64,000 bases of DNA from Liolophura sinensis (lineage: Eukaryota; Mollusca; Polyplacophora; Chitonida; Chitonidae): positions 47,842,645 to 47,906,644 of the forward strand of contig NC_088302.1 of NCBI RefSeq assembly GCF_032854445.1, read 5' to 3'. The translations under genes and the position numbers were made by a program. A model generated the notes under the pieces. The model was not told the DNA's origin. It saw nothing but the letters and a program-made list of their open reading frames with translations, and searched no databases. Position 1 is the first letter of the stretch, and every line of letters starts with the position of its first letter. Positions 1-12,432 of the stretch are shown here, in pieces.

Positions 1-2148
1 AGTGAATGGTTTGTTGTCGTGTGCCCTGAGCATAAAAATGATTAAAGATTAAAGGAATCTAGCAAATTCTTTTTTTTTCCTTTTACCTTTAATGTCGACT
101 CTTTTAATTCTTTTGTCATCTAAACTTTGTATCTATAAATATGACTCTAGCCGAATAGGTTCTATTTTTCTTACACGTTGCAAGTAAATAAGCTGTCCGG
201 CCAATATGATCCAGTATCCAACATAATTCTTGCCTAGCATACTATATTTGCGCCTTTTTCTGTCCTGTTTCCTCCCACTATAATGCTGTCCGCCATTGTA
301 TAGGCGAAATATTCTTGAGTACGACTTAAAATAAATATTTGCGCCTTAAAGGGTAAGACATGCCTTGATAGACGTAAGTATGTTTTACAATTCTTCCCTT
401 GTGGGAAATGAACTATTTAGTTAAACCCATGTCGCATATTGGAAAGGGGTACGTGAAAAGTTAATTCACTAGGTCATAAATTAAGATCTAAGGTACCAGC
501 TGAGTTGAGCTGAGCGGTCAGGCCTGTTTGAAGAGTAAGGTAAACATGGGAAACCTGGAGTCCACCGCAAGGGTAACTACGCGCTACTGATGGGTATAGG
601 TTCAAACACACTTCTTATAGGAAAAGACTACAAATACATATATACATGGTACCCATTTACATGTGCCTTCCGCAAACTTAGTGAAAAGTGTTGAACGACG
701 AAATATGTTACTTGCAGGCTCTCAAATTCAAAACCAAGTTATATTAAAAGTTACACATGTGAAACACTACCATAATTCATGGCCCCCAAATCGGACTCAG
801 TTGTTAAGCCTTGCATGCTAATACATTACATATGGCTCCTTATCCCAGGAAGGTTGAAGTGAAAACCCTGTGGACTGCTTCCGCAGCTATAACTGCGTGG
901 CCTATTGCATAATTTATGTGCGACTAGCCCAATACACTACACACGCTAATTTTTATTTAACAAGAGCGCCCGGCGTGATTGCAGGTGCACGTATATAGGT
1001 ACAAGTAAGTGTGTGAATGTATGTGGTATGTCTGTGATACGAGGTGAAAACCAGATAACTACAACTGACCGTGAAATAAGGCCAGCCATTCGAGCAGAGT
1101 GTCGGTCTGTGAAGAAAGGAGCTAAACACAGTATGTGTTACATTGCATCGTGTAACATGGGATAAATTCTGGTTGTAACATTCCATATATTACATGTTAG
1201 GTCTGTATTAGAGCAGGTTGTAGTTTTGAAAGAATTGTCTGCAGAGAAAGAAGTTTTCATTTGATTAATTTAGGTTTACCCAAATTCACATTGTAAAATC
1301 CATTCATTGAACAGAATTTCTCGTCGCCACATTTATGGGCTGTTTTTTTTTTTTAATTTTTTTATTTTATTATATTTCAATGTTACACAGAAGCCTTAAC
1401 GCCCCCATTAAGTTGCAAAACTGATGAGATAACACGTCAAACACGTAAATACTGCTTCATCACCCAACCACATATATTATGGGCAAAAGGTTATGTACAC
1501 AACAATATATGCGCACATGCGCACAAAACATTCTTACATGTCGCCTCTCTACGCCTGCGTTCATGTAAATATACACGCACATTTCAGATGGGACGTCATT
1601 GTGTCAAAGCATTCATCTTCACCTCGTGATCATATTAACAATTCATACAACAGACATAGTGTAAGTGGTAGGAATCACATTTCTGATTTATCTAGTTGGA
1701 GGGCATTTTAACACAGGTGAATCATTAGTCATCAGGGTTTCTTGAAGGACAGAGCCATTTGGTCACATACAGAAGTTGCTTTTGGAAAGAAATTTTACAT
1801 GTGGGAGATATTGTCTACTTCAGAGAAAAAAGTTTCAGAAATAGCTCTGGATGCGGGAATTTCGAATGGCTGAAATAATTTCTGCCTATCAGAAGACACC
1901 TCTCACTACTGGTTACCATGGTGATATTAGCCACTAAACAGCACTATGGTTGTTCCGGAGAAGAACGTCAGATGTGATAGATCATCTGGTTTGTTTCTAT
2001 ATTGCTTGACGTTTCAGCTTGGATCGTAATATAACGGTAGCGCGCGTCTTTTTGTACAGTAGATCGATATTAGCACTAACATAATCATAATGCTTACACA
2101 GTGGAATGCCAATGAGCTTAAAGCGGCCAAGTCAGAGCGGAATTGTAC
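1..2148. other. Intergenic, no gene recognised
   Basis: AT-rich sequence in which all open frames are short and look random. The only recognised item is a SINE-1 tail fragment near 261-336. The last ~60 bases are a decayed copy of the 62-bp repeat that follows. If the GalNAc-transferase gene at 12.4-13.0 kb continues leftward, this is its intron, but no catalytic-domain exon was found here. Confidence 0.5.
261..336 (+). repeat. SINE-1 3' fragment
   Basis: The stretch has the end portion of the SINE-1 family: a 'tttcctcccac-tataatgctg' block, then 'gcgaaatattcttgagtacg', then an AT-rich tail with 'aaataaat'. The tRNA-like head is absent, so this is a 5'-truncated copy. The intact reference copy in this window is at 35983-36247. 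Confidence 0.7.
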
Positions 2149-3919
2149 TTAACGTATCAATCAAAGATGAGCTCCAAGGGGCGAAGTATCAAGTCACAGT
2201 GGAAAAGTACTTAACCTACCCTTCAACAATGAGTTCCGAGGAACGAAGTACCAAGTGACAGAGGAAGAATACTTAACCTACCCTTCAACAATGAGTTCCG
2301 AGAAACGAAGCAAAAAGTGACAGAAGAAGAAAAATTAACCTACCCTTCAACAATGAGTTCTGAGGAACGAACTACCAAGTGACAGAGGAAGAATACTTAA
2401 TCTACCCTTCAACAATCAGCTCCGAGGAACGAAGTTCCAAGTGACAGAGGAAGAATACTTAACCTACCCTTCAACAATCAGCTCCGAGGAACGAAATATC
2501 AAGTGACAGAGGAAGAATACTTAATCTACCCTTCAACAATGAGTTCTGAGGAACGAACTACCACGTGACAGAGGAAGAATACTTAACCTACCCTTCAACA
2601 ATGAGTTCTGAGGAACGAAGTACCAAGTGACAGAGGAAGAATACTTAACGAAGTACCAAGTGACAAAGGAAGAAAACTTAACCTACCCTTCAACAATCAG
2701 CTCCGAGGAACGAACTACCAAGAGACAGAGGAAGAATACTTAACCTACCCTTCAACAATCAGCTCCGAGGAACGAAGTACCAAGTGACAAAGGAAGAATA
2801 CTTAACCTACCCTTCAACAATGAGTCCCGAGGAACAAAGTACCAAGTGACAGAGGAAGAATACTTAACCTACCCTTCAACAATCAACTCCGAGGAACGAA
2901 GTACCAAGTGACAGAGGAAGAATACTTAACCTACCCTTCAACAATGAGTTCTGAGGAACGAAGTACCAAGTGACAGAGGAAGAATACTTAACCTACACTT
3001 CAACAATGAGTTCTGAGGAACGAACTACCAAGTGACAGAGGAAGAATACTTAACCTACCCTTCAACAATGAGTTCCGAGGAACGAAGCACCAAGTGACAG
3101 AGGAAGAAAACTTAACCTACCCTTCAACAATGAGTTCCGAGGAACGAAGCACCAAGTGACAGAGGAAGAATACTTAACCTACCCTTCAACAATGAGTTCT
3201 GAGGAACGAAGTACCAAGTGACAAAGGAAGAATACTTAACCTACCCTTCAACAATCAGCTCCGAGGAACGAAGTACCAAGTGACAGAGGAAGAATACTTA
3301 ACCTACCCTTCAACAATGAGTTCTGAGGAACGAACTACCAAGAGACAGAGGAAGAATACTTAACCTACCCTTCAACAATGAGTTCTGAGGAACGAAGTAC
3401 CAAGTGACAGAGGAAGAATACTTAACCTACCCTTCAACAATGAGTTCTGAGGAACGAACTACCAAGAGACAGAGGAAGAATACTTAACCTACCCTTCAAC
3501 AATGAGTTCTGAGGAACGAAGTACCAAGTGACAGAGGAAGAATACTTAACCTACCCTTCAACAATCAACTCCGAGGAACGAACTACCAAGAGACAGAGGA
3601 AGAATACTTAACCTACCCTTCAACAATCAGCTCCGAGGAACGAACTACCAAGAGACAGAGGAAGAATACTTAACCTACCCTTCAACAATGAGTTCTGAGG
3701 AACGAACTACCAAGAGACAGAGGAAGAATACTTAACCTACCCTTCAACAATCAGCTCCGAGGAACGGACTACCAAGTGACAGAGGAAGAATACTTAACCT
3801 ACCCTTAAACAAAGAGCTCCGAGGAACGAACTACCAAGTGACAGAGGAAGAATACTTAACCTACACTTCAACAATGAGCTTCGAGGAACGAAGTACCAAG
3901 TGACAGAGGAAGAATACTC
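2149..3919. repeat. 62-bp minisatellite, about 28-29 copies
   Basis: Successive 'ttaacctacccttcaacaat' blocks start at 2211, 2273 and 2335, which fixes the period at 62. Each unit continues with a block like 'gagttccgaggaacgaag', then 'taccaagtgacagaggaag'. The copies at 2149-2210 and just before it are the most diverged and look like the ancestral edge. One unit near 2641-2680 lacks about 20 bases. The array stops abruptly at 'gaatactcgttac' (3919). The period is not a multiple of three and there are no variable spacers, so it is neither coding nor a CRISPR. Confidence 0.95.
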
Positions 3920-4251
3920 GTTACATGGATGCCCAATGGTTAAAAGACAGTATGTACAAGTCGCCGAACAACAGACAAACAGAATGGCCGGCTTCTAAAA
4001 CTACTCCTAGTCGTAGCTAATAACTGACAGCTTTTTTATCGGTGGGGAGGAGAGGGGGCAATAGTACAGTCGTATGCCATGTATAAGTACAATGTTATCA
4101 GAGGTCAGGCATCCGTTATAAATGCATGTTCAAGCAACGACAACCTATAGAATCTAGTACATCTCTGCTTGAGTAAAACTATTTTCACCCCCGCATTATA
4201 TTTACATTCGCACTGTAAACAAAAATATCATAACCGACAAAAACTGACACC
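3920..4251. other. Unique intergenic spacer
   Basis: Between the 62-bp array and a SINE-2 copy. No coding, RNA or repeat signal was seen. Confidence 0.4.
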
Positions 4252-4554
4252 GGCCACCATAGCTCAGTTGGTAGAGTGTTTGTTTCGGGAGCGGTAGATT
4301 CAGGATCAATCCTTGGTGTGGTCACACATAAGACCATGAAAGAAGAAATTGTAACTTCTTGGCTTGACATTCAGCATAAAGGGGATAGGGCAAGGACTGG
4401 TTAGCCCGTATCAGCATGATGGCTCGGGCGTTTGGTATGTCGTCTTAGTGAAGCAGCACTAGATAAAGGAGCGGCGGAAATCTACGCGCACACTAAGGAC
4501 TCCTGCGTCGTCATATGACTGAAAAATTGTTCAGTACGACCGTAAACCCCAACG
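4252..4554 (+). mobile_element. SINE-2 (tRNA-headed retroposon)
   Basis: The head has a textbook tRNA-like A box ('tagctcagttggtagag', 4259-4275) and a B-box-like 'ggatcaatcc' near 4303-4312. The body ('gcataaaggggatag', 'gaagcagcactagataaagg') and the end ('cgtcatatgactgaaaaattgtt', then 'cgtaaacccc') match a second copy at 17374-17676. A 7-base 'aaaactg' lies on both sides (about 4240-4246 and 4555-4561) and may be a target-site duplication. The family identity is inferred from the two copies, not from a database. Confidence 0.8.
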
Positions 4555-5251
4555 AAAACTGGGTTGTCCTGTCATAACCATATCACATACAGTAGTTCCC
4601 ACTTTCGTTACCGCTGTACTCTCACTTTTGTGTGTATGTTTTTTGTCTTTTTTTTCTTTATCATAAACTCACACACTGGTTGAGTGCACAGTGGGCGTCA
4701 TCCACAGATCAAATGTCAGATTTGAAATGAGTAGCCCGAGGGATGTGTAAATTGCTGTTGACCTTCACCGTCATAACCTCTGGACGAGACTCTACCTGTA
4801 CGAGGTTAATATTAGCTTAGTCGAAATGGTGAAAGGCCATCATGGCACATCAACGTCAACACGAAATCCTATCTAAACACCTTATTCGATTTAGAAGATC
4901 GGGATTTTTCTGTAGCGAAGGCAGTTAGTTTAGAGTGCAACAACTTCTTTCTCCCGCATTTACCTAGGATAGCAAAAGGCAGGCTTAGACCTACTCACCC
5001 TACATGGCCACTCATGTGTGAAAGCTGTATCTAGCTTTCCTACATACATGTAGATATTTCGCCATGAGGGAGAACCTGTCATGATCTACACTACACATAC
5101 AGTGTGTTATTTATGAAACTATTAACAGAGATAAACACTTGGAGCTTTGGAGAACCGAACCAAAGTCCAATGCCTAGGTTACTGAGATTTAGTTATCTAG
5201 TTAATTGTTGATTTAAGAATTTTTGCACTTAGTCAGTTTTTGAGTCGAGTG
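4555..5251. other. Unique intergenic stretch
   Basis: No coding exon or named repeat was recognised. Confidence 0.4.
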
Positions 5252-5362
5252 CCAGGGGCAAACCACTAACTTTTGTCAAGTTACTGACGATCTTTCTCAC
5301 GTGACATCTTACTGGCACGCCATATTTGTGGAAAACAGTTGATCTTCAACGAACATTAACCC
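5252..5362 (+). repeat. Repeat-4 copy, forward
   Basis: Diverged copy of an interspersed repeat also seen at 34595-34690 and 42640-42790. Shared blocks are 'aaaccac..acttttgtcaag', 'ttactgac' and 'tttgtggaa..gatcttcaacgaa'. An inverted copy follows at 5530-5670. Confidence 0.6.
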
Positions 5363-5529
5363 GCGCAAACGGTTCACGAACATCATCGACCCCTTGTTGT
5401 CATCAGTTCCTCAAGATCACCGGGAACCAGGGAATCTAGAATGTTCTTGTCCATCGCCATCCTTCAGCTTGTGTGACTGATGACAACGAACGGCAGAAGA
5501 CAATCTGGTGCATGGCCGTCTGCGAAGTC

Positions 5530-5670
5530 TAACTTTCGTTGAAGGTCACATGTCTTCCACACACAGTATGCACATATGTACGACACATGTGGGAAAGACT
5601 GCCAATAGCTTGGCAAAGGTCGGTGGTTTACCACTTGCTCTCCGCTTTCCTCCACCCATAAATCTGACTG
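5530..5670 (-). repeat. Repeat-4 copy, inverted
   Basis: Reverse complement of the element at 5252-5362. It shows 'ttcgttgaaggtc', 'cttggcaaaggtcggtggttt' and 'ctttcctccaccca', which read on the minus strand as the head of the repeat. With the forward copy it forms an inverted pair with a spacer of about 170 bases. Confidence 0.6.
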
Positions 5671-8019
5671 TCATTGCAAAAGTCAAAATTTTAGTGTATG
5701 GCGTTAAAGTTTAAAACAAATGTTAGCTTGTAAACAAAAAAAAAACACTTTTGAAATGAGAATTGATCACTTTTTAAAAATATATCCCTCTTTTGATATC
5801 CCAAAAAAACAAGTTCTGAATGCTGATAAAAAAACATTTTGAAATGGAAGAAATAGTATAAATCAATAAATAAATACATAAATAAATACATATATGAATA
5901 AATATTCCTTCTTCGCCGACACATCATTTCAAAGACACCCTCCAACATCAATGATACCGCATCCAATCGAACTTCACCGACACCGAGACGAGGCAGCCCT
6001 ATAGCGGATTCCCGGGAATGTAAACCGCCAGACAAGTCTATTTTTCTGCATATATAACCCGGCACCCAGTGTTATGGTTTGACGCTCGTATAGCAATAAT
6101 CATCTTCCCTTAAGCAATGTTGTAACTAAGGATTTCACATTCTGTCTTGTCTTCTCAACACTTAGTACAGATATTGCGTGTCACAAACTTTTCATAATAC
6201 ACACTCTATATCACCACTACATGTGTGAAACATGTATACATAGCTGTTTTACATATGTAGGTGTGACACTTTTGTACTTAGCCCCAAAATCATTGTGTAA
6301 CAAGGCAATAATATGAACTAAAACTTCTGCTGTTATCACATTGACGGCTTTGCATCTTCCGTGGTAAACAACGTGAGTATATGTTACGATCAAAGTATCA
6401 CACTCTTACAACAAAATCTTGACCGTTTTTAAGCGATACTACGAGGGTTTTTTTAACCTTTATAATGTGAAACACAACCAGAAAGTGTGAATCAGCATGT
6501 AAACGTGTTAATTTGACATTAAGTAATATTTGATTCTAAATTTTTGGCATTATGTGTGATGTTAGAACCTATGAAAGTGTTAATGTAACATAATATATGC
6601 TTTCCATCCTCCATTCCTCATTACCTACACGTTTTAGGTTTAACATGATTTTAATATAATACATGTGTACGTATAAAATTTCAGTTTTAGGCTGTACACC
6701 ATGCGATTCATGCGTCAAACATGATTCAGATGTATTCAGCCAGATTATCTGGTGATTGCCACACCAATACAGTTTTCAAAACATATATTGGTATTCTGTG
6801 TGCCCTAAGTGACAACCCCCTAAAAGAGACTCTCCTTTCAGCCTTAAATGCTGCTTCAGTATCATTCAGTATCACCTCACGCGAAAGCATTTTCGACTTA
6901 TTAATAATGCATGACGCAGCACTTCTAGTTAGGCAGCAGTGGGATGTGGTAGGGGGCTACTGCGGTAAAGCGGAGACGTAAAGTATTGTCGCTTAAGGCG
7001 ATGGTATAACCTGTGGTATATGTAGGCCTACGTCAGCAATATATTACTAGGGGGCTGCCACGTGTGTATATTATGGCTGCCTATAAACATCCTACATACA
7101 GGACATATACCGCATTGACCTCTTGACAAAGGCGTCAGGACCAGGGCGTCTTGTGTCACGGTAAACCACATTACGTGGCTATGTGCAACCCTCATTTTTC
7201 GTACTGCCTATAAAGATTGGCATAGGTCACTATTTTGATCGTTGATCTTTGTATACGGGAAGACCCCATACCGTCGTTTGTTTGTGTGCCAGTCTCCATA
7301 CCAAGACCCGCCTACCCTATTCTGGATAATAATGCTTTGATTGTTTATTTTCACTTAAAGACCATTCAGAGTGGCACGAGAGGTACAGTTTTAGAACAGG
7401 GGAAAATGGCGGTAAAATTCTTACACAAACTGTATACAGGTTGCAGGAGACTGACGGTTTTATTCATAGGTATTTATTAGCTGCACAAAAGAGAGTTTTA
7501 AATAATTTCATAAAATACGTATAACTTAACTTATAGATAACTAAAGTGATTTGTTCAGTTGACTGTGCCTTCATAGATATATAGGGGTTGTTTCATATAT
7601 ATGTATATACATATAAGCAATACAAAACCGCTTGCTCTGACCCGAGGAACTTGATCTCATCTTAGGCGGAACTGTTTTTCCTATCTTTCAGCCTTCAGAT
7701 ATTTTAGTTGACTCTCTGCGTGTGTCCAATGATATGGGGCGTTTGAACATTTTTTTTTCTTTATAAAGGCTTCACGTGGGACTACTTCGCAACTCAAGAT
7801 TTTTAAAATTCATTTTCTGTGGACTTTATTTGTTCTTACATGTATACTGGTAATAAGCACGAGGTGTTTATCACAGTAAATTCACTAAATATGACAAGTA
7901 ACTTCATGCAGATGACTCAATACTGCAGTCTTTTTCTTTTCAACAAAGCTCCTTAAAAGATTTTTATCTGCCTTGAAATAAATTCAATCAATCTCTTAAA
8001 ACTAAAGTTTTACCTCTAA
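5671..8019. other. Intergenic, no gene recognised
   Basis: AT-rich with several short open frames, none resembling a known protein or flanked by convincing splice sites. It contains a short AAAT/ACAT-rich stretch near 5862-5900. The region 6180-6600 has many 'gtgtga/tcacac' words, suggesting decayed foldback elements, but I could not define boundaries. Confidence 0.35.
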
Positions 8020-8280
8020 CACAGTAAAGATCACGAGGAATGATTGCACTTTTAGGAGTTTACATGTATTTGACCAGTTTTTATTAAGTGTTAATGTTTC
8101 AACACTCTTCAAAGTTGTTCATATTCCAATTCCATTAAAGTGTTATTTTTTAAACTTTGTTTCAAGTCTTGGTTTCAGATGTTAATCCAACTTTTAATGA
8201 AGTTGGAATATGAAAACTTAGGCGAGTGTTAAACATTAACACTTTATAAAAGTGCAGTGACTCCTCGTGATATTTACAGC
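8020..8280. mobile_element. Foldback / MITE-like element
   Basis: The left end ('cagtaaagatcacgagga', then 'tgcactttt', 'aagtgttaatgttt', 'catattccaa') and the right end read as reverse complement ('tgtaaatatcacgaggag', 'tgcactttt', 'aagtgttaatgttt', 'catattccaa') are imperfect terminal inverted repeats of about 80 bases. The left arm carries a ~25-base insertion. There is no transposase frame. I infer a non-autonomous DNA element or an old inverted duplication. No target-site duplication is clear. Confidence 0.65.
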
Positions 8281-9520
8281 ATTAAATGTAACACACTTGT
8301 TTTAAGAGTGTATTCATTTGGTTTAGGTGTTTATCAAGTGGTTATCGTGTTTAAGAGCAGTGGAAGCCGGGCAAAGATCGGGAAAAATACCGGTCATCGT
8401 CATGCAACTTCGATCAAAGTATAGCGGGAGTAAGATTCGAACACGCAACCTGTTTAAGATTCAAATCTACACTCAAATCGGAGAGAGTTTTCACCGTGGA
8501 TATTTCTGTTGCTTATGATTTAACTCCGTTAGAGAGGGCTCAGTGTGTGATAGAACATAGTAAACACAGTGTCAAAGACAACAGTTTACCTGTTGCCAGC
8601 CTTGGGTTCCGCTTGCCCTTGGCTGTTTCAATTCCGGATATACCTGGCTAATCTCCATTTTAAGCCATGGCAGGAAAAACAGATTACACTTAAACCGTGT
8701 AAGTCTCACACAAGCTTCAGCATTTTAGCAGCTGTATGATAAATAGTTCTGTGCGTAACAAGACAGTGATTCGGTTATTGGAACGAAAAGACAGATCGAC
8801 TGAAAAGACACGCAGTTCCCCCTCAGGCACATGGATAATACAATTGCTTTCTGGGAAAATATTTACAGTCAATTACAAATTATAGTTATTAACAAACTAG
8901 ACGGCCAGGAGAATTTCTGTCAGGTACAGACAATTGACAATACCTCAGGATAGGTTCTTTACACTGCTTAAAACACAGCAATGACGCAAGCCATTTTACG
9001 CCATAAAATAGGTAAAAAAAATATGATTTTTTTATGAAATATAACATTTAATCATTTCATATGTCCCACTGTTTTGTTATTCAGTAATTTCCTTGACTGA
9101 AGAAGTCTATTACGGGTGTCAGCCAAAACGAGGTTAAACATAAACTACCAAAGAACTAAGAAATAATACAAAGTATGAAAACAGGACGGAATCATACAAA
9201 GAAGAGCGGTCAACAGTTTTCAGTGATATTGGAAAGACGAAAGGTATGTTCTAGGCGACTGAAATCAGTATTCCAATTGTGTACCATGCTAGAATATCAA
9301 TTGTCCATAACAAAATATGTATCTCAGCTGCGCTTCGATTGCAACTGTTCGTATATCCAACGTGGCGATCTAATTCAACACGATGAATATACATCCCCTA
9401 GTCCCAAATTAAGTGGAAATAGACACAATCATGAAGCAGAGTGCCAGAGATTCTGAACTCTCTGTCCATATTTACTTACAAGAGAATTGCACTCATTGTA
9501 AAACTTAAGAAACTTGGAAT
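8281..9520. other. Intergenic, no gene recognised
   Basis: The short frames at 8327-8518 and 9175-9456 have no recognisable domain or splice context. A tRNA-B-box-like 'gattcgaacacg' near 8435 hints at a decayed SINE head on the minus strand, without further support. Confidence 0.3.
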
Positions 9521-9604
9521 GAAGGCGTTTGATGGAATAACCTTGACACACTAGTTTTTGCAGTAATAACTTGTGACGTTGATTGAAATGACCACACAGC
9601 ACGC
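9521..9604 (+). repeat. Dispersed repeat, copy 1
   Basis: Shares ordered blocks with 16350-16445: 'tttgatgg', 'gacacactagtttttgcagtaat' against 'gacgcgctagtttttgtagtaat', and 'tgacgttgattgaaat', followed by 'cacacagc/cacacaacg'. Not seen elsewhere in the window. Class unknown. Confidence 0.6.
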
Positions 9605-12432
9605 GGGACCTAAATCCCGTATAGATAAGAAGGATTAGCTAATCGGTAGACTTCACGGTGAACATGCATACTTCATCCATCTGGCGATAAAAACAATAAC
9701 GACATAGCCCCTATATATGAATGAGCTTATCAGATAAGTGGGTGTTACTTTCAGTAAAGTTGTTTCACTAACAACTTTATGATTATCTAAGATGAAACTT
9801 TACCACACACTCCCATCCCACACACTCTTAGTGCTGACGCTATATTAAGGTGTGAGAATGGTATAACTGATACCCTCCAGTCAAACTATCATTGTATTTC
9901 TCTAACACTTTACATTGCATTTGCTACAAGCACAGTATATCATTGCACACTTTAAACTGTCACGTACAAAGAACACCTATGAAACACGTCATGAAAGAAA
10001 ATGCTCGCGCGTTCATGGATTAGCCTTGATGTTTGATCCACATTACGCCAAATGACACGAACAGGATAAAACCTGCCGGGACTGTCAGACGAAACAGGAA
10101 GAGATATTGCGTGTTGAACTGTTGTTACGCACAAAGTTTCGGCGAGTTGAAAGCAATGACCTGAAAAAATCTAGACATCAGTGTTCATAACAGGAACAAT
10201 TCGCTGCGGGATCTGTGTCCCAGCTAACATCTATACACTCATTCCTAAAGGCGAATGTATCATGTTAAAGCGTACAAAAAGTCAGACCCATGCAGCCTAG
10301 CTGGCAATGATGCTGAGAACTTGAAAAAACGTCTGTTCTACACATTCCTTGCTTAGAACTGAGAATCACAAATTACAAATTGAAGAAAACATGTACAGAT
10401 ATTATTAAAAAAAAAACAAGCACTGATTAGAAATAATACATAACTAGTTCATCAGGCTGACAACATGTAACAGAGAAGCATTGATGTATGAAATTAAAAT
10501 TAAAGACGTACAAGCATAAAGAATAAAACCAGAGCAGCGACGAAAGTGTGATAGTTGGTCAATGGTCGCACGGAATCGGTGAAATACCACCTCTTGTCGA
10601 TTTACCTAACTCGGTGCATTATTCTGACAGTTCATGTAAATACCGCCGACGGAAGACTGTAAATGCGGAAGACATGTCGATATCCTACCATGGGTAAGAC
10701 ATCCAAATCAAAATCCAAGTCGAGTACAAATACAGATATTTCGATGGGGCTAAGGTTCATAAAAGCATCCTGTTGTGACACAGGAATAATCATGTATACA
10801 ATTTAAATATCTCCAGGTCACATTTTAACCGTATAGCTGTTCCTTTACGATTTAAATACGTTCAGTCTATTTTGTCTGCTAGCAGTTGTTTCTTTACAAT
10901 TTAAATACCTTGAATATATTTTCTCTTCTGATATTATGGTTGATGATTTAGGCATTAGCAGTTTCTAAACTTTAAAGATATCTCCTTTCTTGTCGGAGAA
11001 GAGGAAAATTGCGTATACTTGACATGTTGTCTATACATTACGGAACTCATGCAACCATTGATTGTGTATCGAAGACGACAGAAAGACGGGAATGTGGACT
11101 ACAGAAACATGTTAACCAGTACAAACAGTGCCGGAAGTTCAGCTAACAAGCGCGAGAAAAAGGGAAAGCTGAGCTCTGCAGATCAAACAGACAAAAAGGC
11201 TGGGCTATTCAGGTCAAACATTCCAGAGGCTGATCACACAATACTGCCTGTACTTCGTCTCTTATGCGGAGACAAAAGGGCAGATTCTTTACACAGATGT
11301 CTTAACAATCGCCTTCAAACAACTGGCGAAATGTTTCTATACATACAGGCTCACTGGCTCGTTGTAAGAAGCAGTCGCAACGTACGCCTGGTATACTTCC
11401 ACGACAACTCATAATGGAGAGATATGTCACCGCGGTGAATGTGCTTGCCCTCGCGTTGTGACAGCTTTGTAAAATGGGAGCCGTGTAGGGATCCGTCTTA
11501 CGAAGCAGTCGCAACATACCCAAGGTGTAACTTCCATGACAACATATAGTGGAGAGATCATAGTACATGTACTTCCCATATTTGTGACAGCTTTGTAAAA
11601 AGGTTTTTACCTGTATAAGACATTCCGTTCCTACAGCCTGAGGACAGCGCAGGTGCAAAGCGACTAAGTATAATGAATGAATGCATATTTGTGAAAAAGG
11701 TTGACAGTTCGACGATATGGCTTAGGTGGAATTATAGATTACTAGGTCAGTTTTGGGTACCACAGACTCACTGGTAGTGCAAGTAGGTCAACAATATGTT
11801 TAGTGTTCATCTTGCTTTGAAAATATGTTCTCCAAAATCAAAGAAGTCTTCTTTGCTAAACTCTTTCAAGCAGACGTCTTTACCGAGAAATCATCCTAAA
11901 CTTATCACACGATAACTCCGTCATATTACCGGTCGATGGTCAAAAAATAATAACACGTGATCAAGGCCTACTATACATATTGTCATCACCAAACAAAGGC
12001 ATATATGATGTTTCAAGACGTACATAAACCGACCTTTAGCCTTTGAGGCCTCATTTTTGTTTTGTGTCACAAGACGGTATCTGCTTATCTGTCGACCTTA
12101 AATTTACAATCTGTGTACATCTGTCTCTCTGTATATGTACAGGTTATGATTGGTAGGCGGATATGTACAATGAAAACCCTCCTATACTAAACCTATTGAA
12201 TATTTTATAGTTAAATGCCTAGGATACTGTATGTTTGTAATGTTAGGTTTCTGTGCATATGTTATTAGTGAACTGATTGATTGTCATCTAGAGGACCAAT
12301 TCTCTAATTCATGAAGACCTGAACAAATCCTGCAGAAGCTGTGGAAGAGTAAGATATATGTGTGAGGTGGTTTTCACATCTGTATAAATAAGTACATAAA
12401 TAAATAATATATAGGCCTGACTGGATACCTAC
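9605..12432. other. Probable GALNT intron / intergenic
   Basis: If the exon at 12433-12956 is spliced as predicted, this is the start of its first intron on the minus strand. No downstream GalNAc-transferase exon was recognised. The longest plus-strand frame, 11019-11414, matches no family I know and runs into a tandem duplication, so it is not called as a gene. Weak 'ctttacgatttaaatac' repeats sit at 10850-10920. Confidence 0.4.
11366..11602. repeat. Two-copy tandem duplication, ~130 bp
   Basis: 'gcagtcgcaac' at 11371 and again at 11505, and 'acagctttgtaaaa' at 11461 and again at 11587, frame two diverged copies with small indels between them. Confidence 0.75.

Noticed and set aside
2149-3919. 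CRISPR-like regular array
   Set aside because: Units are contiguous with no unique spacers, no cas genes are present, and the genome is eukaryotic.
4259-4312. Stand-alone tRNA gene
   Set aside because: A and B boxes are present, but the sequence continues into a repeated SINE body and lacks a full cloverleaf.
11019-11414. 131-codon plus-strand frame
   Set aside because: No recognised family, no convincing splice sites, and its end overlaps a tandem duplication.
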